NCBI GenBank assembly: GCA_016716235.1
Contig: JADJWS010000001.1
Coordinates: 1,550,001 to 1,614,000, forward strand
Source: Candidatus Defluviilinea gracilis
GTDB taxonomy: Bacteria > Chloroflexota > Anaerolineae > Anaerolineales > Villigracilaceae
Direction of reading: 5' to 3'
Length of the DNA stretch: 64,000 nt
Position 1 is the stretch's first letter. Each line of letters starts with the position of its first letter. Of the stretch, positions 9,443 to 16,687 are shown one piece after another. Made by a program: the position numbers and the translations under genes. Below the pieces are notes generated by a model that saw nothing but the letters and a program-made list of their open reading frames with translations, had not been told where the DNA came from and searched no databases.

Positions 9443-9516
9443 AGGGGCGTGGTGCAACGGCAGCACACCAGCCTTTGGAGCTGTGGATCTTGGTTCGAGT
9501 CCAGGCGCCCCTGCCA
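9443..9516 (+). tRNA. tRNA-Gln (anticodon TTG)
   Basis: Acceptor AGGGGCG pairs with CGCCCCT, D stem GTGC/GCAC, anticodon loop CTTTGGA (34-36 = TTG), T stem CTTGG/CCAGG with loop TTCGAGT, then discriminator G and an encoded CCA. One C-T mismatch closes the anticodon stem. A TACAAT -10 lies about 11 bp upstream (9426-9431). Confidence 0.9.
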
Positions 9517-9519
9517 ATT

Positions 9520-9583
9520 CCCGCGAGCGCGGGGCTTCTTTTCTAAACAGGCTTCGCACATTGCGGTGAGCCTGTTTTTATTT
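9520..9583 (+). terminator. two consecutive terminator hairpins behind tRNA-Gln
   Basis: The first hairpin is CCCGC/GCGGG (9520-9533) followed by CTTCTTTTCT. The second has nine-bp arms AAACAGGCT/AGCCTGTTT (9545-9577) followed by TTATTT. Together they insulate the tRNA from glmU. Confidence 0.8.
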
Positions 9584-9585
9584 GA

Positions 9586-9622
9586 CCTCACCCCCAACCC
9601 CTCTCCTCAAGGAGAGGGGAGT
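9586..9622. repeat. CCTCACCCC...CCCCTCTCC palindromic repeat
   Basis: Contains the perfect inverted repeat CCCCTCTCCT / AGGAGAGGGG separated by CA. A related element lies in frame inside the RlmD-like gene (24818-24886). Here it abuts the glmU ribosome-binding site. Confidence 0.6.
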
Positions 9623-9632
9623 AGGAGTTGTA

Positions 9633-11000
9633 ATGAAAGTTACTGCTGTATTGCTTGCGGCGGGGCAGGGGACTCGCATGAAGTCTTCCCTGCCGAAGGT
9701 GTTGCATCCATTTTGCGGCAAGCCGCTGGTGTGGCACGCGCTTGAGGCGTTGAAGCAAGCCGCGACCGAAACGCCGGTTGTGGTGATCGGTCACGGCGCG
9801 GATGAGGTGAAAAAATATTTGGGGGATTCAGCGGATTGCGTGTTGCAGGAACCGCAACTCGGCACGGGTCACGCGGCGCTGCAAGCCGAATCTCTGCTCA
9901 AAAACAAAACGGACTTGGTCATCGTCACCTATGCCGACATGCCTCTCTTGCGCGGCGAAACATTTGCGCGCCTCGTGGAGACTCAACGCCTCAACCCCGG
10001 ACCGTTCAGCCTGATCACCGTTTTCGCCGACGATCCTCACGGCTTCGGGCGCATCCTGCGAAACGCCGATGGGACAGTGCAAGCCATCGTCGAAGAATAT
10101 GTCGCCACGCCGGAACAGCAAAAAATCAAAGAGTTGAACGTCGGCGCGTACTGCTTCAACGCGGATTGGCTGTGGGACGCCCTGCATCGCATCCCGAAGA
10201 ACGAGAAGAAAGGCGAATACTACTTGACCGATGTAGTCGAACTCGCGGTGAAAGATAACCTGCCCGTGCAGGCTGTTGTCCACGATGATTTTAGCGAGAC
10301 GATTGGAATCAACACGCGCGTTCATCTTGCGGAGGCTGAATCAGCCATGCGGATGCGGATCAACCGCGAACACATGTTGAACGGCGTGAGCATGACCGAC
10401 CCTTCTTCCACGTACATTGACGCGGGCGTGAAGATCGGCAAGGATACGACCATCATGCCGAACACGCACATTCACGGCGCGACGGAGATCGGCGAAGGGA
10501 ACGTGATCGGACCCAACACGATCATCCGCGATACGAAGATTGGGAATCACTGTAAAGTCCTCGCATCCGTGCTGGAAGGCGCAATACTTGAAGACGACGT
10601 GGATATGGGTCCGTTCGCGCGGTTGAGGAAGGGCGCGCATTTGAAGAGTCACGTCCACATGGGCAACTTCGGCGAGGTGAAAGATTCCACGCTCGAAGAA
10701 GGTGTGAAGATGGGACACTTCTCGTATATCGGCAACGCGAAGATCGGCGCGAACACGAACATTGGCGCGGGAACCGTCACCGCGAATTACGACGGCGAGA
10801 ATAAACTTCCCACCGAGATCGGCGAGGATGTCTTCATCGGCGTGGACACGATGCTGGTCGCGCCGCTGAAACTCGGCGATGGCGCGCGCACGGGAGCAGG
10901 CGCGATCGTCACCAAGAATGTAGCCGAAGACACGCTCGTCGTCGGCATGCCCGCGCGTCCCATCAAGAAAGTGGAGAGAAAGAAAAAGAAGGGCAAGTAA
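9633..11000 (+). CDS. glmU: bifunctional GlcNAc-1-P uridylyltransferase / GlcN-1-P acetyltransferase
   Basis: Makes UDP-GlcNAc for peptidoglycan: acetylates glucosamine-1-P and then adds UMP. 455 aa, the usual GlmU length. The N-terminal pyrophosphorylase signature LLAAGQGTRMKSSLPKVLHP is followed by Rossmann-type nucleotidyltransferase sequence. From about residue 250 hexapeptide repeats form the left-handed beta-helix (IGANTNIGAGTVTANYDG near the acetyltransferase site). ATG at 9633 is preceded by TAGGAG; upstream in-frame codons lie in a dispersed repeat and are excluded. The C-terminus is lysine-rich (KKVERKKKKGK). Confidence 0.97.
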   Translation: MKVTAVLLAAGQGTRMKSSLPKVLHPFCGKPLVWHALEALKQAATETPVVVIGHGADEVKKYLGDSADCVLQEPQLGTGHAALQAESLLKNKTDLVIVTYADMPLLRGETFARLVETQRLNPGPFSLITVFADDPHGFGRILRNADGTVQAIVEEYVATPEQQKIKELNVGAYCFNADWLWDALHRIPKNEKKGEYYLTDVVELAVKDNLPVQAVVHDDFSETIGINTRVHLAEAESAMRMRINREHMLNGVSMTDPSSTYIDAGVKIGKDTTIMPNTHIHGATEIGEGNVIGPNTIIRDTKIGNHCKVLASVLEGAILEDDVDMGPFARLRKGAHLKSHVHMGNFGEVKDSTLEEGVKMGHFSYIGNAKIGANTNIGAGTVTANYDGENKLPTEIGEDVFIGVDTMLVAPLKLGDGARTGAGAIVTKNVAEDTLVVGMPARPIKKVERKKKKGK

Positions 11001-11056
11001 TCACGCAGTACGCAGTACGCGATACTTCGTACTTCGTATTGCGTAAGGACAACGTT

Positions 11057-11464
11057 ATGACAATCACTCAACACGACAAACAATCTCTCATTGATCTTGC
11101 CAACGAAGCGCGGAAGCAGGCTTATGTGCCGTATTCTCATTACCCTGTCGGCGCGGCGCTGCGGACGAAGACCGGCAAAACATACACCGGCGTAAATATC
11201 GAGAACGCGGCATATCCGCAGACCATGTGCGCGGAACGTGTCGCCATCTTCAAAGCGGTTTCAGAGGGCGAGAAAGAGTTTGAAGTTATTTCTGTGGTGA
11301 CAGACAACGGCGGTTCTCCCTGCGGCGGATGTCGTCAGGTAATGGCAGAGTTTGGACTCGACACGATTGTTCTCTTGGCGGATAAAAATGGAAATCTTGT
11401 GAAAGAAACAACCGTGAATGAACTTTTGCCCGAAGCGTTTACGCCGGAGAAATTGAAAACGTAA
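11057..11464 (+). CDS. cdd: cytidine deaminase
   Basis: Hydrolytic deamination of (deoxy)cytidine to uridine, pyrimidine salvage. 135 aa, the homotetrameric class length. Zinc site: CAERVA carries the ligand Cys and catalytic Glu, and PCGGCRQ gives the other two Cys. N-terminal ARKQAYVPYSHYPVGAAL is typical. Start at ATG 11057 behind AAGGA; an upstream TTG lies in a degenerate repeat. Confidence 0.96.
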   Translation: MTITQHDKQSLIDLANEARKQAYVPYSHYPVGAALRTKTGKTYTGVNIENAAYPQTMCAERVAIFKAVSEGEKEFEVISVVTDNGGSPCGGCRQVMAEFGLDTIVLLADKNGNLVKETTVNELLPEAFTPEKLKT

Positions 11465-11519
11465 GGCGAGATTTATCTCGCTGCGCATGGGCGGGAAAAT
11501 CCCGCTCCTACACATCCCC

Positions 11520-12284
11520 ATGCCCCAACCAAAATTCCGTTCCCTGCGCGTGGATGCGGTGGTGCTTCGTCACAGCGATTACGGCGAAGCCGACCGACTG
11601 CTCACGCTGTACACGCGCCAGCGCGGCAAGATGCGCGTCATCGCCAAAGGCGCGCGCAAGATCGCCTCGCGCAAGGCGGGTCACATCGAACCGTTCACGC
11701 ACGTCAAACTGCAACTCGCCGCCGCGCGCGAGATGTTCATCCTCACCCAAGCCGACACGATAGACGCCTACCTGCCTCTGCGCGACGATCTGATTCTCAC
11801 CAGCCACGCCGCGTATGTGTTGGAATTGCTGGACCGTTTTACCTATGAGGATGAAACCGAAAACGCGACGATCTTCCGTTTGCTGACGGAGACCCTCTCC
11901 CGCCTCGCCTCCAACGCGGACGTGTGGCTGGTCCTCCGCTTCTACGAGATGCGCCTCCTCGACCAACTCGGCTTTCGTCCCCAACTCTTCGAGTGTGTCA
12001 ACTGCGGGCGCGCGATTCAACCCGAAGACCAATTCTTCTCGTTCAGCGCGGGCGGAGTCATTTGTCTGCGCTGTGGGCAGGGATTGAAACACCTGCATTC
12101 GATTTCAGTGGAAGCGTTGAAGTACCTCCGCCACTTTCAACGGAGCAGTTATGCCGAAGCCTCGCGCGCCCGTCCCGATGACGATGTGCAGCGCGAAACC
12201 GAATCCATCATGCAGGCATATTTCACCTATCTGCTAGAACGCGAATTGAATACACCGGGGTTTTTGAAAAAAATTAAAGCATAG
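11520..12284 (+). CDS. recO: DNA repair protein RecO
   Basis: RecFOR-pathway mediator that loads RecA on SSB-coated DNA. 254 aa with N-terminal OB fold (RVDAVVLRHSDYGEADRLLTLYT), helical C-terminal domain and a zinc-binding CVNCG...CLRCG at about residues 160-185. Start chosen at ATG 11520; the upstream ATG at 11487 lies in a repeat-like inverted sequence (GCGGGAAAATCCCGC). Closely follows cdd. Confidence 0.93.
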   Translation: MPQPKFRSLRVDAVVLRHSDYGEADRLLTLYTRQRGKMRVIAKGARKIASRKAGHIEPFTHVKLQLAAAREMFILTQADTIDAYLPLRDDLILTSHAAYVLELLDRFTYEDETENATIFRLLTETLSRLASNADVWLVLRFYEMRLLDQLGFRPQLFECVNCGRAIQPEDQFFSFSAGGVICLRCGQGLKHLHSISVEALKYLRHFQRSSYAEASRARPDDDVQRETESIMQAYFTYLLERELNTPGFLKKIKA

Positions 12285-12299
12285 CCTGTTTTAAAACTT

Positions 12300-12475
12300 G
12301 GGTGTCCCGTAATCAACGGGAAAGAGCCTCACCACGAAGGATACAAAGTCTTGCGTTGAGTTCGTCGAAGCGACACAAAGGGGGGAAAAGAGCCTAGATT
12401 CCTTGTGTTTTTCCTTTGTGACCGTCGTGTCCTTTGTGTTTGAAAAATGGTTTCCCGTTAAAAACGGTAGAGCCT
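12300..12475. repeat. intergenic CACAAAGGA-type and TTCGACGAACTC-type repeats
   Basis: Between convergent recO and the phosphoesterase lie CCACGAAGGATACAAAG, CCTTTGTGACC and TCCTTTGTGTTTG, plus TTGAGTTCGTCGAAGCG. The same words recur in frame at 62178-62250 (membrane protein) and, for the second, at 41514-41540 (DUF2877 gene). No gene is seen here. Confidence 0.5.
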
Positions 12476-12481
12476 AAAACT

Positions 12482-13906
12482 TTACGCGTACATACCGCTC
12501 CACGTTTCGAAGCGGCGGTCTTTGCGTTCGCCGTCTTTATAAAAGGTGAGATAGGTCATCCCTTTGTAAGGCACGAATTTTTTCTCGCTGGGGTTTTTGC
12601 GCGCGAGGTCGAAATAGGTGTGCCATGTGCCGGAGTTGAAGTAGATTTGGTCGCCGCGTGTTGTGCTATTTTCGAGCGCGACGGTTTCGGGAGAATGCGT
12701 GTGTCCGTATACGATGTAGCGCGCCGAGCCATCGAGGAAGGATGGCTCGAGCAGGGCATGTTTGGCGAAGGAGATGTCGCCGCGCTTTTTGCCGCCCTGA
12801 AGTTTGAGGGTGAGTTTGTCGATGGTCTCGAATGAAACGAGGCTCGATAGTTTGATACCCGCCTGCAACGCGTCTACTATATCTAACCTGAACTTTTTGT
12901 TGGCTTGTCGCACAAAATCGAGTTCGAGAAATTCGGAAGCGAGTTTATCCCATACATTTTTAAGTTCATTCTCTGTGATCGCATCCACGAGGTTCTGTTC
13001 GGCAAGCGAGCGAAGTTGGGCGTTTACCCAGAGCGGCGTGGCAAAGCCGGGCCGCACATTGGCGATCTCGCTCAGGTTTTGCACAAAAAGCGGATCGATC
13101 CCGGGCATGGCTTTCAATACTTCAGGATATTTGTTGATCACCTCAACTCCAAGCGCATCGCCAAGTGTGGGGTGGCCGCGCCCTCGTTCGCGGTTGAAGT
13201 TGAATTTGTCGTGCAGGTCGCCGTGACGGGCGAAGACCCTGTATTCCTCGAACAGTTTGCGAATAGCGGGCGCGTTATCCTCCTGCCAGGGGAGGTTCTT
13301 GTCCGTTTTTCGCAGGTCGAAGGGGAACGGCTCCGGCGAGTTGCTCAATGCCATGGTTTGTATGATCTCGCGGCGGATGGCATCAAACGACTCGCCCTTG
13401 AGATAGTAGTGCCAGTCGTGGTTGCCCACCATGTAGTGAAAGCGGACCTTGAGCGGAATTTTTTGATCGCTGTTGCGGTCACGGTTGCCGTGTTCATCAG
13501 GGGCATCGAATTCGATCGCTTCGCCGCCCGCCAATTTGCGCATGATCTCGAAGGAATCTTTGTTCGCTTCGAGGATGGCGCGCGTCACCTCAAGTAATTT
13601 TGCCGCGTATTTTGGGTCGCTCGGGTCGCTCCACGGGCGGATATAGTCCGCTTCGCCGGGGCGCGTCATGCGGGCGCGAGTTTCATCCCCAACCGCGTAC
13701 AGCCAACGATTAGAGTGAAGCGTTTCAAGAATGTCGCCAAGCAGGATGACATCCAGGTCTTCGATGGGGCGGTATCGTTCGCCCTGTGCCGAAGCAAAAT
13801 GCGCGTCGAGGCGGAGGCGTTTGGCGAATAGTTGGAATGCGCTGGTTGGAATAGATGAGCCGGTGGTTCCATCCCCTAAATGCAAGTCGCTGATGATGAC
13901 GAGCAT
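12482..13906 (-). CDS. calcineurin-like metallophosphoesterase
   Basis: Predicted dinuclear-metal phosphohydrolase of 474 aa. The start MLVIISDLHLGDG carries the first metal motif (DLHLGD); LLGDIL, GNHDWHYY and YGHTHSPE supply the other ligands, in family order. ATG at 13906 has AGGAGAT seven bases upstream; further upstream codons are not credible. The region between GNHD and GHTH is long (over 200 residues), unlike small phosphodiesterases. Substrate unknown. A TATAAT lies about 40 bp upstream. It is convergent with recO. Confidence 0.85.
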   Translation of the reverse strand: MLVIISDLHLGDGTTGSSIPTSAFQLFAKRLRLDAHFASAQGERYRPIEDLDVILLGDILETLHSNRWLYAVGDETRARMTRPGEADYIRPWSDPSDPKYAAKLLEVTRAILEANKDSFEIMRKLAGGEAIEFDAPDEHGNRDRNSDQKIPLKVRFHYMVGNHDWHYYLKGESFDAIRREIIQTMALSNSPEPFPFDLRKTDKNLPWQEDNAPAIRKLFEEYRVFARHGDLHDKFNFNRERGRGHPTLGDALGVEVINKYPEVLKAMPGIDPLFVQNLSEIANVRPGFATPLWVNAQLRSLAEQNLVDAITENELKNVWDKLASEFLELDFVRQANKKFRLDIVDALQAGIKLSSLVSFETIDKLTLKLQGGKKRGDISFAKHALLEPSFLDGSARYIVYGHTHSPETVALENSTTRGDQIYFNSGTWHTYFDLARKNPSEKKFVPYKGMTYLTFYKDGERKDRRFETWSGMYA

Positions 13907-14039
13907 GGCAATCTCCTTGGTGCGTTTGTTTGACAGGTATGGTTCGATTATAGTACCGAGCGCGCGGTATGTTGCGCGGCGTTTTGTATGACAAGGTGAA
14001 CCTTGCAGTTCGGGCGCGATGAGTGAATGGCTGATCTTG

Positions 14040-14115
14040 CGCGCCGTCCCGAAGGTTTGGATAAAAACCAAACCTGGTTCACGAGAACCCTCGGGACGTT
14101 CTGCTTAATGTGAGT
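14040..14115. repeat. CGTCCCG...CGGGACGTTCTG inverted repeat
   Basis: Starts CGTCCCGAAGGTTTGG and ends CTCGGGACGTTCTG...AATGTGAGTT. Related copies occur at 42846-42908, 45037-45113 and 59597-59665; the right end CGGGACGTTCTGnnTAAnGTGAGT is conserved with the 45 kb copy. It lies between two divergent genes. Confidence 0.6.
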
Positions 14116-14133
14116 TGATGATATAAATGGCGC

Positions 14134-14763
14134 ATGACGCAATCCACTGTGCTCGATTCTTCCAATTCTTTTCGTTCTCTGGATGAAGCGCTATCCGCCA
14201 TACGCGGTATGAAGGACGATCCGCTTGCCAATGCGGGGACGAATGTGGTCATTAGCCGCGGCAACCCGAATGCGAAGTTGTTGTTGATCGGCGAGGCGCC
14301 GGGTCCGCAGGAGAATATCAAGGGTAAGCCGTTCGTGGGACCGGCAGGGCAACTGCTCGATAAGATCCTGCAGGGCGGGAACTTCGACCCGGAGCGGGAT
14401 GTGTACATCACCAACTCGGTCTTCCGCTTGCCGCCGGGGACGGATGGCAAGTCCTTCCGCAAGCCAACGGACGCGGAAGTTGAGTATTACCGTCCGTTTG
14501 TGTTTGAGATCATTCGGTTGATCGATCCGCTGGTGATTTTGTTGACCGGGAATGTGGCGTGTCAATCGGTCTTGAGAAAGACCGGTATCACCTCCATGCG
14601 CGGACAATGGATTCGCTTGGAGGGTCGTTGGCTGATGCCGATCTTTCACCCTTCCTATTTGTTGAGAAATCAATCGCGTGAACCGGGCTCGCCCAAAGCG
14701 CTGATGTGGGAGGATATCAAGGAAGCGCGCAGGAAGTATGATGAGCTGGTGGGTTCGCTGTGA
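14134..14763 (+). CDS. uracil-DNA glycosylase, family 4-like, without Fe-S cysteines
   Basis: Base-excision repair enzyme that removes uracil from DNA. 209 aa. Motif GEAPGPQE (53-60) with KPFVGPAGQLL, and HPSYLLRN (172-179), place it with family 4. Family-4 enzymes normally bind a 4Fe-4S cluster through four Cys (an N-terminal CxxC, one after ITNVVK, one about 15 residues later). Here none is present: the only Cys is C143, in an unrelated position, and the ITN segment reads ITNSVFRLPPG. No Shine-Dalgarno; TATAAA lies six bases before ATG, so the mRNA may be leaderless. Confidence 0.85.
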   Translation: MTQSTVLDSSNSFRSLDEALSAIRGMKDDPLANAGTNVVISRGNPNAKLLLIGEAPGPQENIKGKPFVGPAGQLLDKILQGGNFDPERDVYITNSVFRLPPGTDGKSFRKPTDAEVEYYRPFVFEIIRLIDPLVILLTGNVACQSVLRKTGITSMRGQWIRLEGRWLMPIFHPSYLLRNQSREPGSPKALMWEDIKEARRKYDELVGSL

Positions 14764-14825
14764 AGAGGTCATGGAAAAAGATGAGATAACGCGCGGGCGT
14801 TATATTGTGGCTTGTTGTATTTTGA

Positions 14826-14861
14826 CGAGTGGACAAACCGTCCGCTCGTTTTGTTTATAAT
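14826..14861 (+). terminator. terminator running into a TATAAT promoter
   Basis: CGAGTGGAC-AAACC-GTCCGCTCG (one G-U pair) followed by TTTTGTTT, whose last T starts TATAAT (14856-14861). The same hairpin core recurs at 16566-16588 and 52093-52115. Confidence 0.7.
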
Positions 14862-15154
14862 GAGCAAAGTGACGGTCAACTAGACTCTTGACGCAGTTGC
14901 GCTGAGAGACTGTTTCTTAAGTCTTTTTGGACACGGGTAACACGGATGTCACGGAGAAAACCATTTCAATATCCGTGTTTGACCGTGTACTCCGTCAAAT
15001 CCGTGTACTTAAGAAACAGTGTCTGAGTCACGGCAGGCGACACGATTTGCCAAACAAATCGAACTGTCGCTTGAGCTTTCGAGAAGTATTGATCATGCGC
15101 AAGGTGACCGTCAATTTAAAATTGACTGTCACATCCACCAAAGGAGATACGTCC
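14862..15154. repeat. intergenic region with inverted repeat around a CACGG-type repeat
   Basis: GACTGTTTCTTAAG (14908-14921) and its near complement CTTAAGAAACAGTGTC (15007-15022) enclose about 85 bp of ACGGAT/CCGTGT-rich repeat. The same type of repeat occurs at 26281-26340 and 51598-51625. It forms most of the leader of the 15155 gene. No coding sequence supported. Confidence 0.5.
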
Positions 15155-15523
15155 ATGAGACCCAACGCGAACGATTCAAAATCGGAGGCGGAAAAGATCC
15201 TCGAAATGATGTACCTTCAAGGAAAGGCTCAATTCGGCAATGCGATGAAGTCGTTCTGGCTCTACACCGACGACCTTTGCCCGGGTTGCATGGCGCGCCC
15301 CATTGACCCAATGAAATACAAGGGCAAGGATGCGCTATCCATCAATGGCTTCATGTACCGTCCGCGCGGGGTGTTGATCGGGTATTTTCTCTGTAACACC
15401 TGCGCCAATTACATCTTCAAAGAGTCGGCGAAGAATCCGTTCAAGGAGACGCCGCTCCACGCCGACATCGAACGCAATTTGGCGGAGGCGTATCACAGGT
15501 ATATGGCTTCGCTGGATGCGTGA
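15155..15523 (+). CDS. hypothetical protein with two CxxC motifs
   Basis: 122 aa, function not recognised. ATG at 15155 is preceded by an ideal AAAGGAGAT; codons further upstream lie in repeat DNA. CPGC (about residue 47) and CNTC (about residue 83) could form a zinc knuckle. The N-terminus is hydrophilic and there is no signal peptide or membrane segment. Located behind a terminator/promoter composite, so probably monocistronic. Confidence 0.75.
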   Translation: MRPNANDSKSEAEKILEMMYLQGKAQFGNAMKSFWLYTDDLCPGCMARPIDPMKYKGKDALSINGFMYRPRGVLIGYFLCNTCANYIFKESAKNPFKETPLHADIERNLAEAYHRYMASLDA

Positions 15524-15568
15524 GTGTGAAACAAAAAATCCCTGATGATTGATCGGGGACTTTAACTT

Positions 15569-15799
15569 TTAAAGTTCGGTTATTTCTGGCACATGTTCAT
15601 CTTCATACTTCTCGATCAGAATTCCTAAAACCTCCATCAGAGAAGCAAGCGGATGCTCTTCATTTTCCCCAACTGCGTCAATCAAGTTATCAAGCAAGCG
15701 AACAGCTTCCTGATATTCCTTTTCTGTATGAGGAAAGTACAGGATTTCGGATACTGTCGTCCATGCAGTTGCGGCATGCTCAATTTTGGAGTCTAACAT
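15569..15799 (-). CDS. orphan HigA-like N-terminal domain protein
   Basis: 76 aa, start MLDSK behind GGAGT. The segment EKEYQEAVRLLDNLID ... LASLMEVLGILIEKYE resembles the N-terminal dimerisation part of HigA-type antitoxins, in which acidic helices precede a Xre helix-turn-helix. The helix-turn-helix is absent: the protein stops shortly after YEDEHVPEI. No toxin gene lies beside it. It could be a decayed antitoxin or an independent small protein. Similarity judged by eye. Confidence 0.5.
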   Translation of the reverse strand: MLDSKIEHAATAWTTVSEILYFPHTEKEYQEAVRLLDNLIDAVGENEEHPLASLMEVLGILIEKYEDEHVPEITEL

Positions 15800-15861
15800 T
15801 CTTACTCCTTCCAAGTATTCTCATCATACATCCAACTCTAGGAGTGTCAAGCCTGTAATTC

Positions 15862-15950
15862 GCTCGCTTGTTTTATAATTCGGGGACAATTGCGAAATAC
15901 ACAATACTGATCGCCACCCCTCATCACCGTCCCTTCCCTCTCCAAATCCG
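15862..15950 (+). repeat. degenerate copy of the ABC-F promoter and first codons (direct repeat A)
   Basis: Matches 16583-16687. The first about 30 bases (CGCTCGCTTGTTTTATAATT and the following CGGGGACAATT) are identical. The match continues with AATACTGATC and ends in TTCCCTCTCCAAATCC, which in the other copy encodes part of ITVSSLSKS of the ABC-F protein. The repeat pair brackets the two small genes at 16083-16541. Confidence 0.75.
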
Positions 15951-16082
15951 ACAATTCATACATTGAATCCACATACAAAATTTTCATCGTCGGATTGGGA
16001 GGAGGCTGGATGGGGGGCGGCTGCTCGCTCTCTCATCGGAATCCGACTTGCGTCGTCACCTGATAAGTGCTAGACTCCAAGT

Positions 16083-16316
16083 GTGAAATTTGAGATCGTT
16101 GACGAAATCGAGGGAATTGAAACCATCGCTGTCGGATCCAAAATTCGTGACCTTGCATATTTACAAAAAATGCATGGGCGCGGACGTTGGAGGAAACTCA
16201 AGGGCTTTGCCCGTATCAAATTGCCAAACGGCAACATACGCCATGTTGAACTTCACTGGTATGAAGCGCATGGGATCGGTCGAAAAGACATCAAGATCAA
16301 ACGATATTTGGATTGA
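16083..16316 (+). CDS. small conserved hypothetical protein
   Basis: 77 aa. I recognise it as a common small family in cyanobacteria and Chloroflexota (IAVGSKIRDL ... GRGRWRKLKG.A.IKLPNG ... ELHWYEAHGIG) but know no function. GTG start; TGCTAGACT, an extended -10, ends six bases before it and no ribosome site exists, so the mRNA is probably leaderless. It is linked to the next gene with a 3-bp gap; homologues are often found paired in this way (from memory). Confidence 0.75.
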   Translation: MKFEIVDEIEGIETIAVGSKIRDLAYLQKMHGRGRWRKLKGFARIKLPNGNIRHVELHWYEAHGIGRKDIKIKRYLD

Positions 16317-16319
16317 CCT

Positions 16320-16541
16320 ATGAACAATAAAAAGCAATTTGTCCTTTGCATTGACAATACAGACTACGAAGCGTCTTTGATCACGAGGAAAGTCTACGAA
16401 GTCATCCCTGACGAACAAGCGGAAAAGGATGATCTGATTCGCGTGATTGATGAAAGCGGGGAAGATTACCTGTATTACACCGGCCACTTCGTTTTTATCC
16501 ACCTCCCAGCGGAAGTGGAAAAAGCCTTGGTTGCGGTATAA
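16320..16541 (+). CDS. small conserved hypothetical protein, partner of the previous gene
   Basis: 73 aa, hydrophilic, with VCIDNTDYEASL-type start (FVLCIDNTDYEASL) and the conserved segment RKVYEVIPDEQAEKDDLIRVIDESGEDYLY. No known function. Start overlaps the upstream gene's end region (3-bp gap), suggesting coupled translation. The pair is bracketed by a duplicated ABC-F 5' end and may be a two-gene cassette. Confidence 0.75.
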   Translation: MNNKKQFVLCIDNTDYEASLITRKVYEVIPDEQAEKDDLIRVIDESGEDYLYYTGHFVFIHLPAEVEKALVAV

Positions 16542-16565
16542 CAGGTTCTAGAATAAAAATCCTCA

Positions 16566-16601
16566 CGAGCGGACTCTACGTCCGCTCGCTTGTTTTATAA
16601 T
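16566..16601 (+). terminator. terminator running into the ABC-F promoter
   Basis: Perfect CGAGCGGAC-TCTAC-GTCCGCTCG hairpin followed by CTTGTTTTATAAT; the T run merges with TATAAT (16596-16601). It closes the two-gene cassette and starts the ABC-F transcript. The leader that follows (16602-16651) is made of GTACGCAATACGCAATACTG-type repeat and has no Shine-Dalgarno. Confidence 0.75.
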
Positions 16602-16687
16602 TCGGGGACAATTACGAAGTACGCAATACGCAATACTGATCACTGCTCACTATGTCACTGATTACTGTAAGTTCCCTCTCCAAATCC
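16583..16687 (+). repeat. direct repeat B (ABC-F promoter plus start of gene)
   Basis: Intact counterpart of the degenerate copy at 15862-15950. It holds the -10 box, the repeat-rich leader and the first twelve codons of the ABC-F gene. Confidence 0.75.

Noticed and set aside
8267..9559. 430-codon minus-strand frame opposite the receiver protein and tRNA-Gln
   Set aside because: It runs through a tRNA and a conserved receiver domain on the other strand; amino acid composition is antisense-like.
12434..12835. 133-codon plus-strand frame opposite the phosphoesterase
   Set aside because: Complements the conserved C-terminal GHTH region; antisense shadow.
14927..15154. N-terminal extension of the CxxC protein
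   Set aside because: The extension lies in repeat DNA with an inverted repeat, and a perfect AAAGGAGAT favours the start at 15155.
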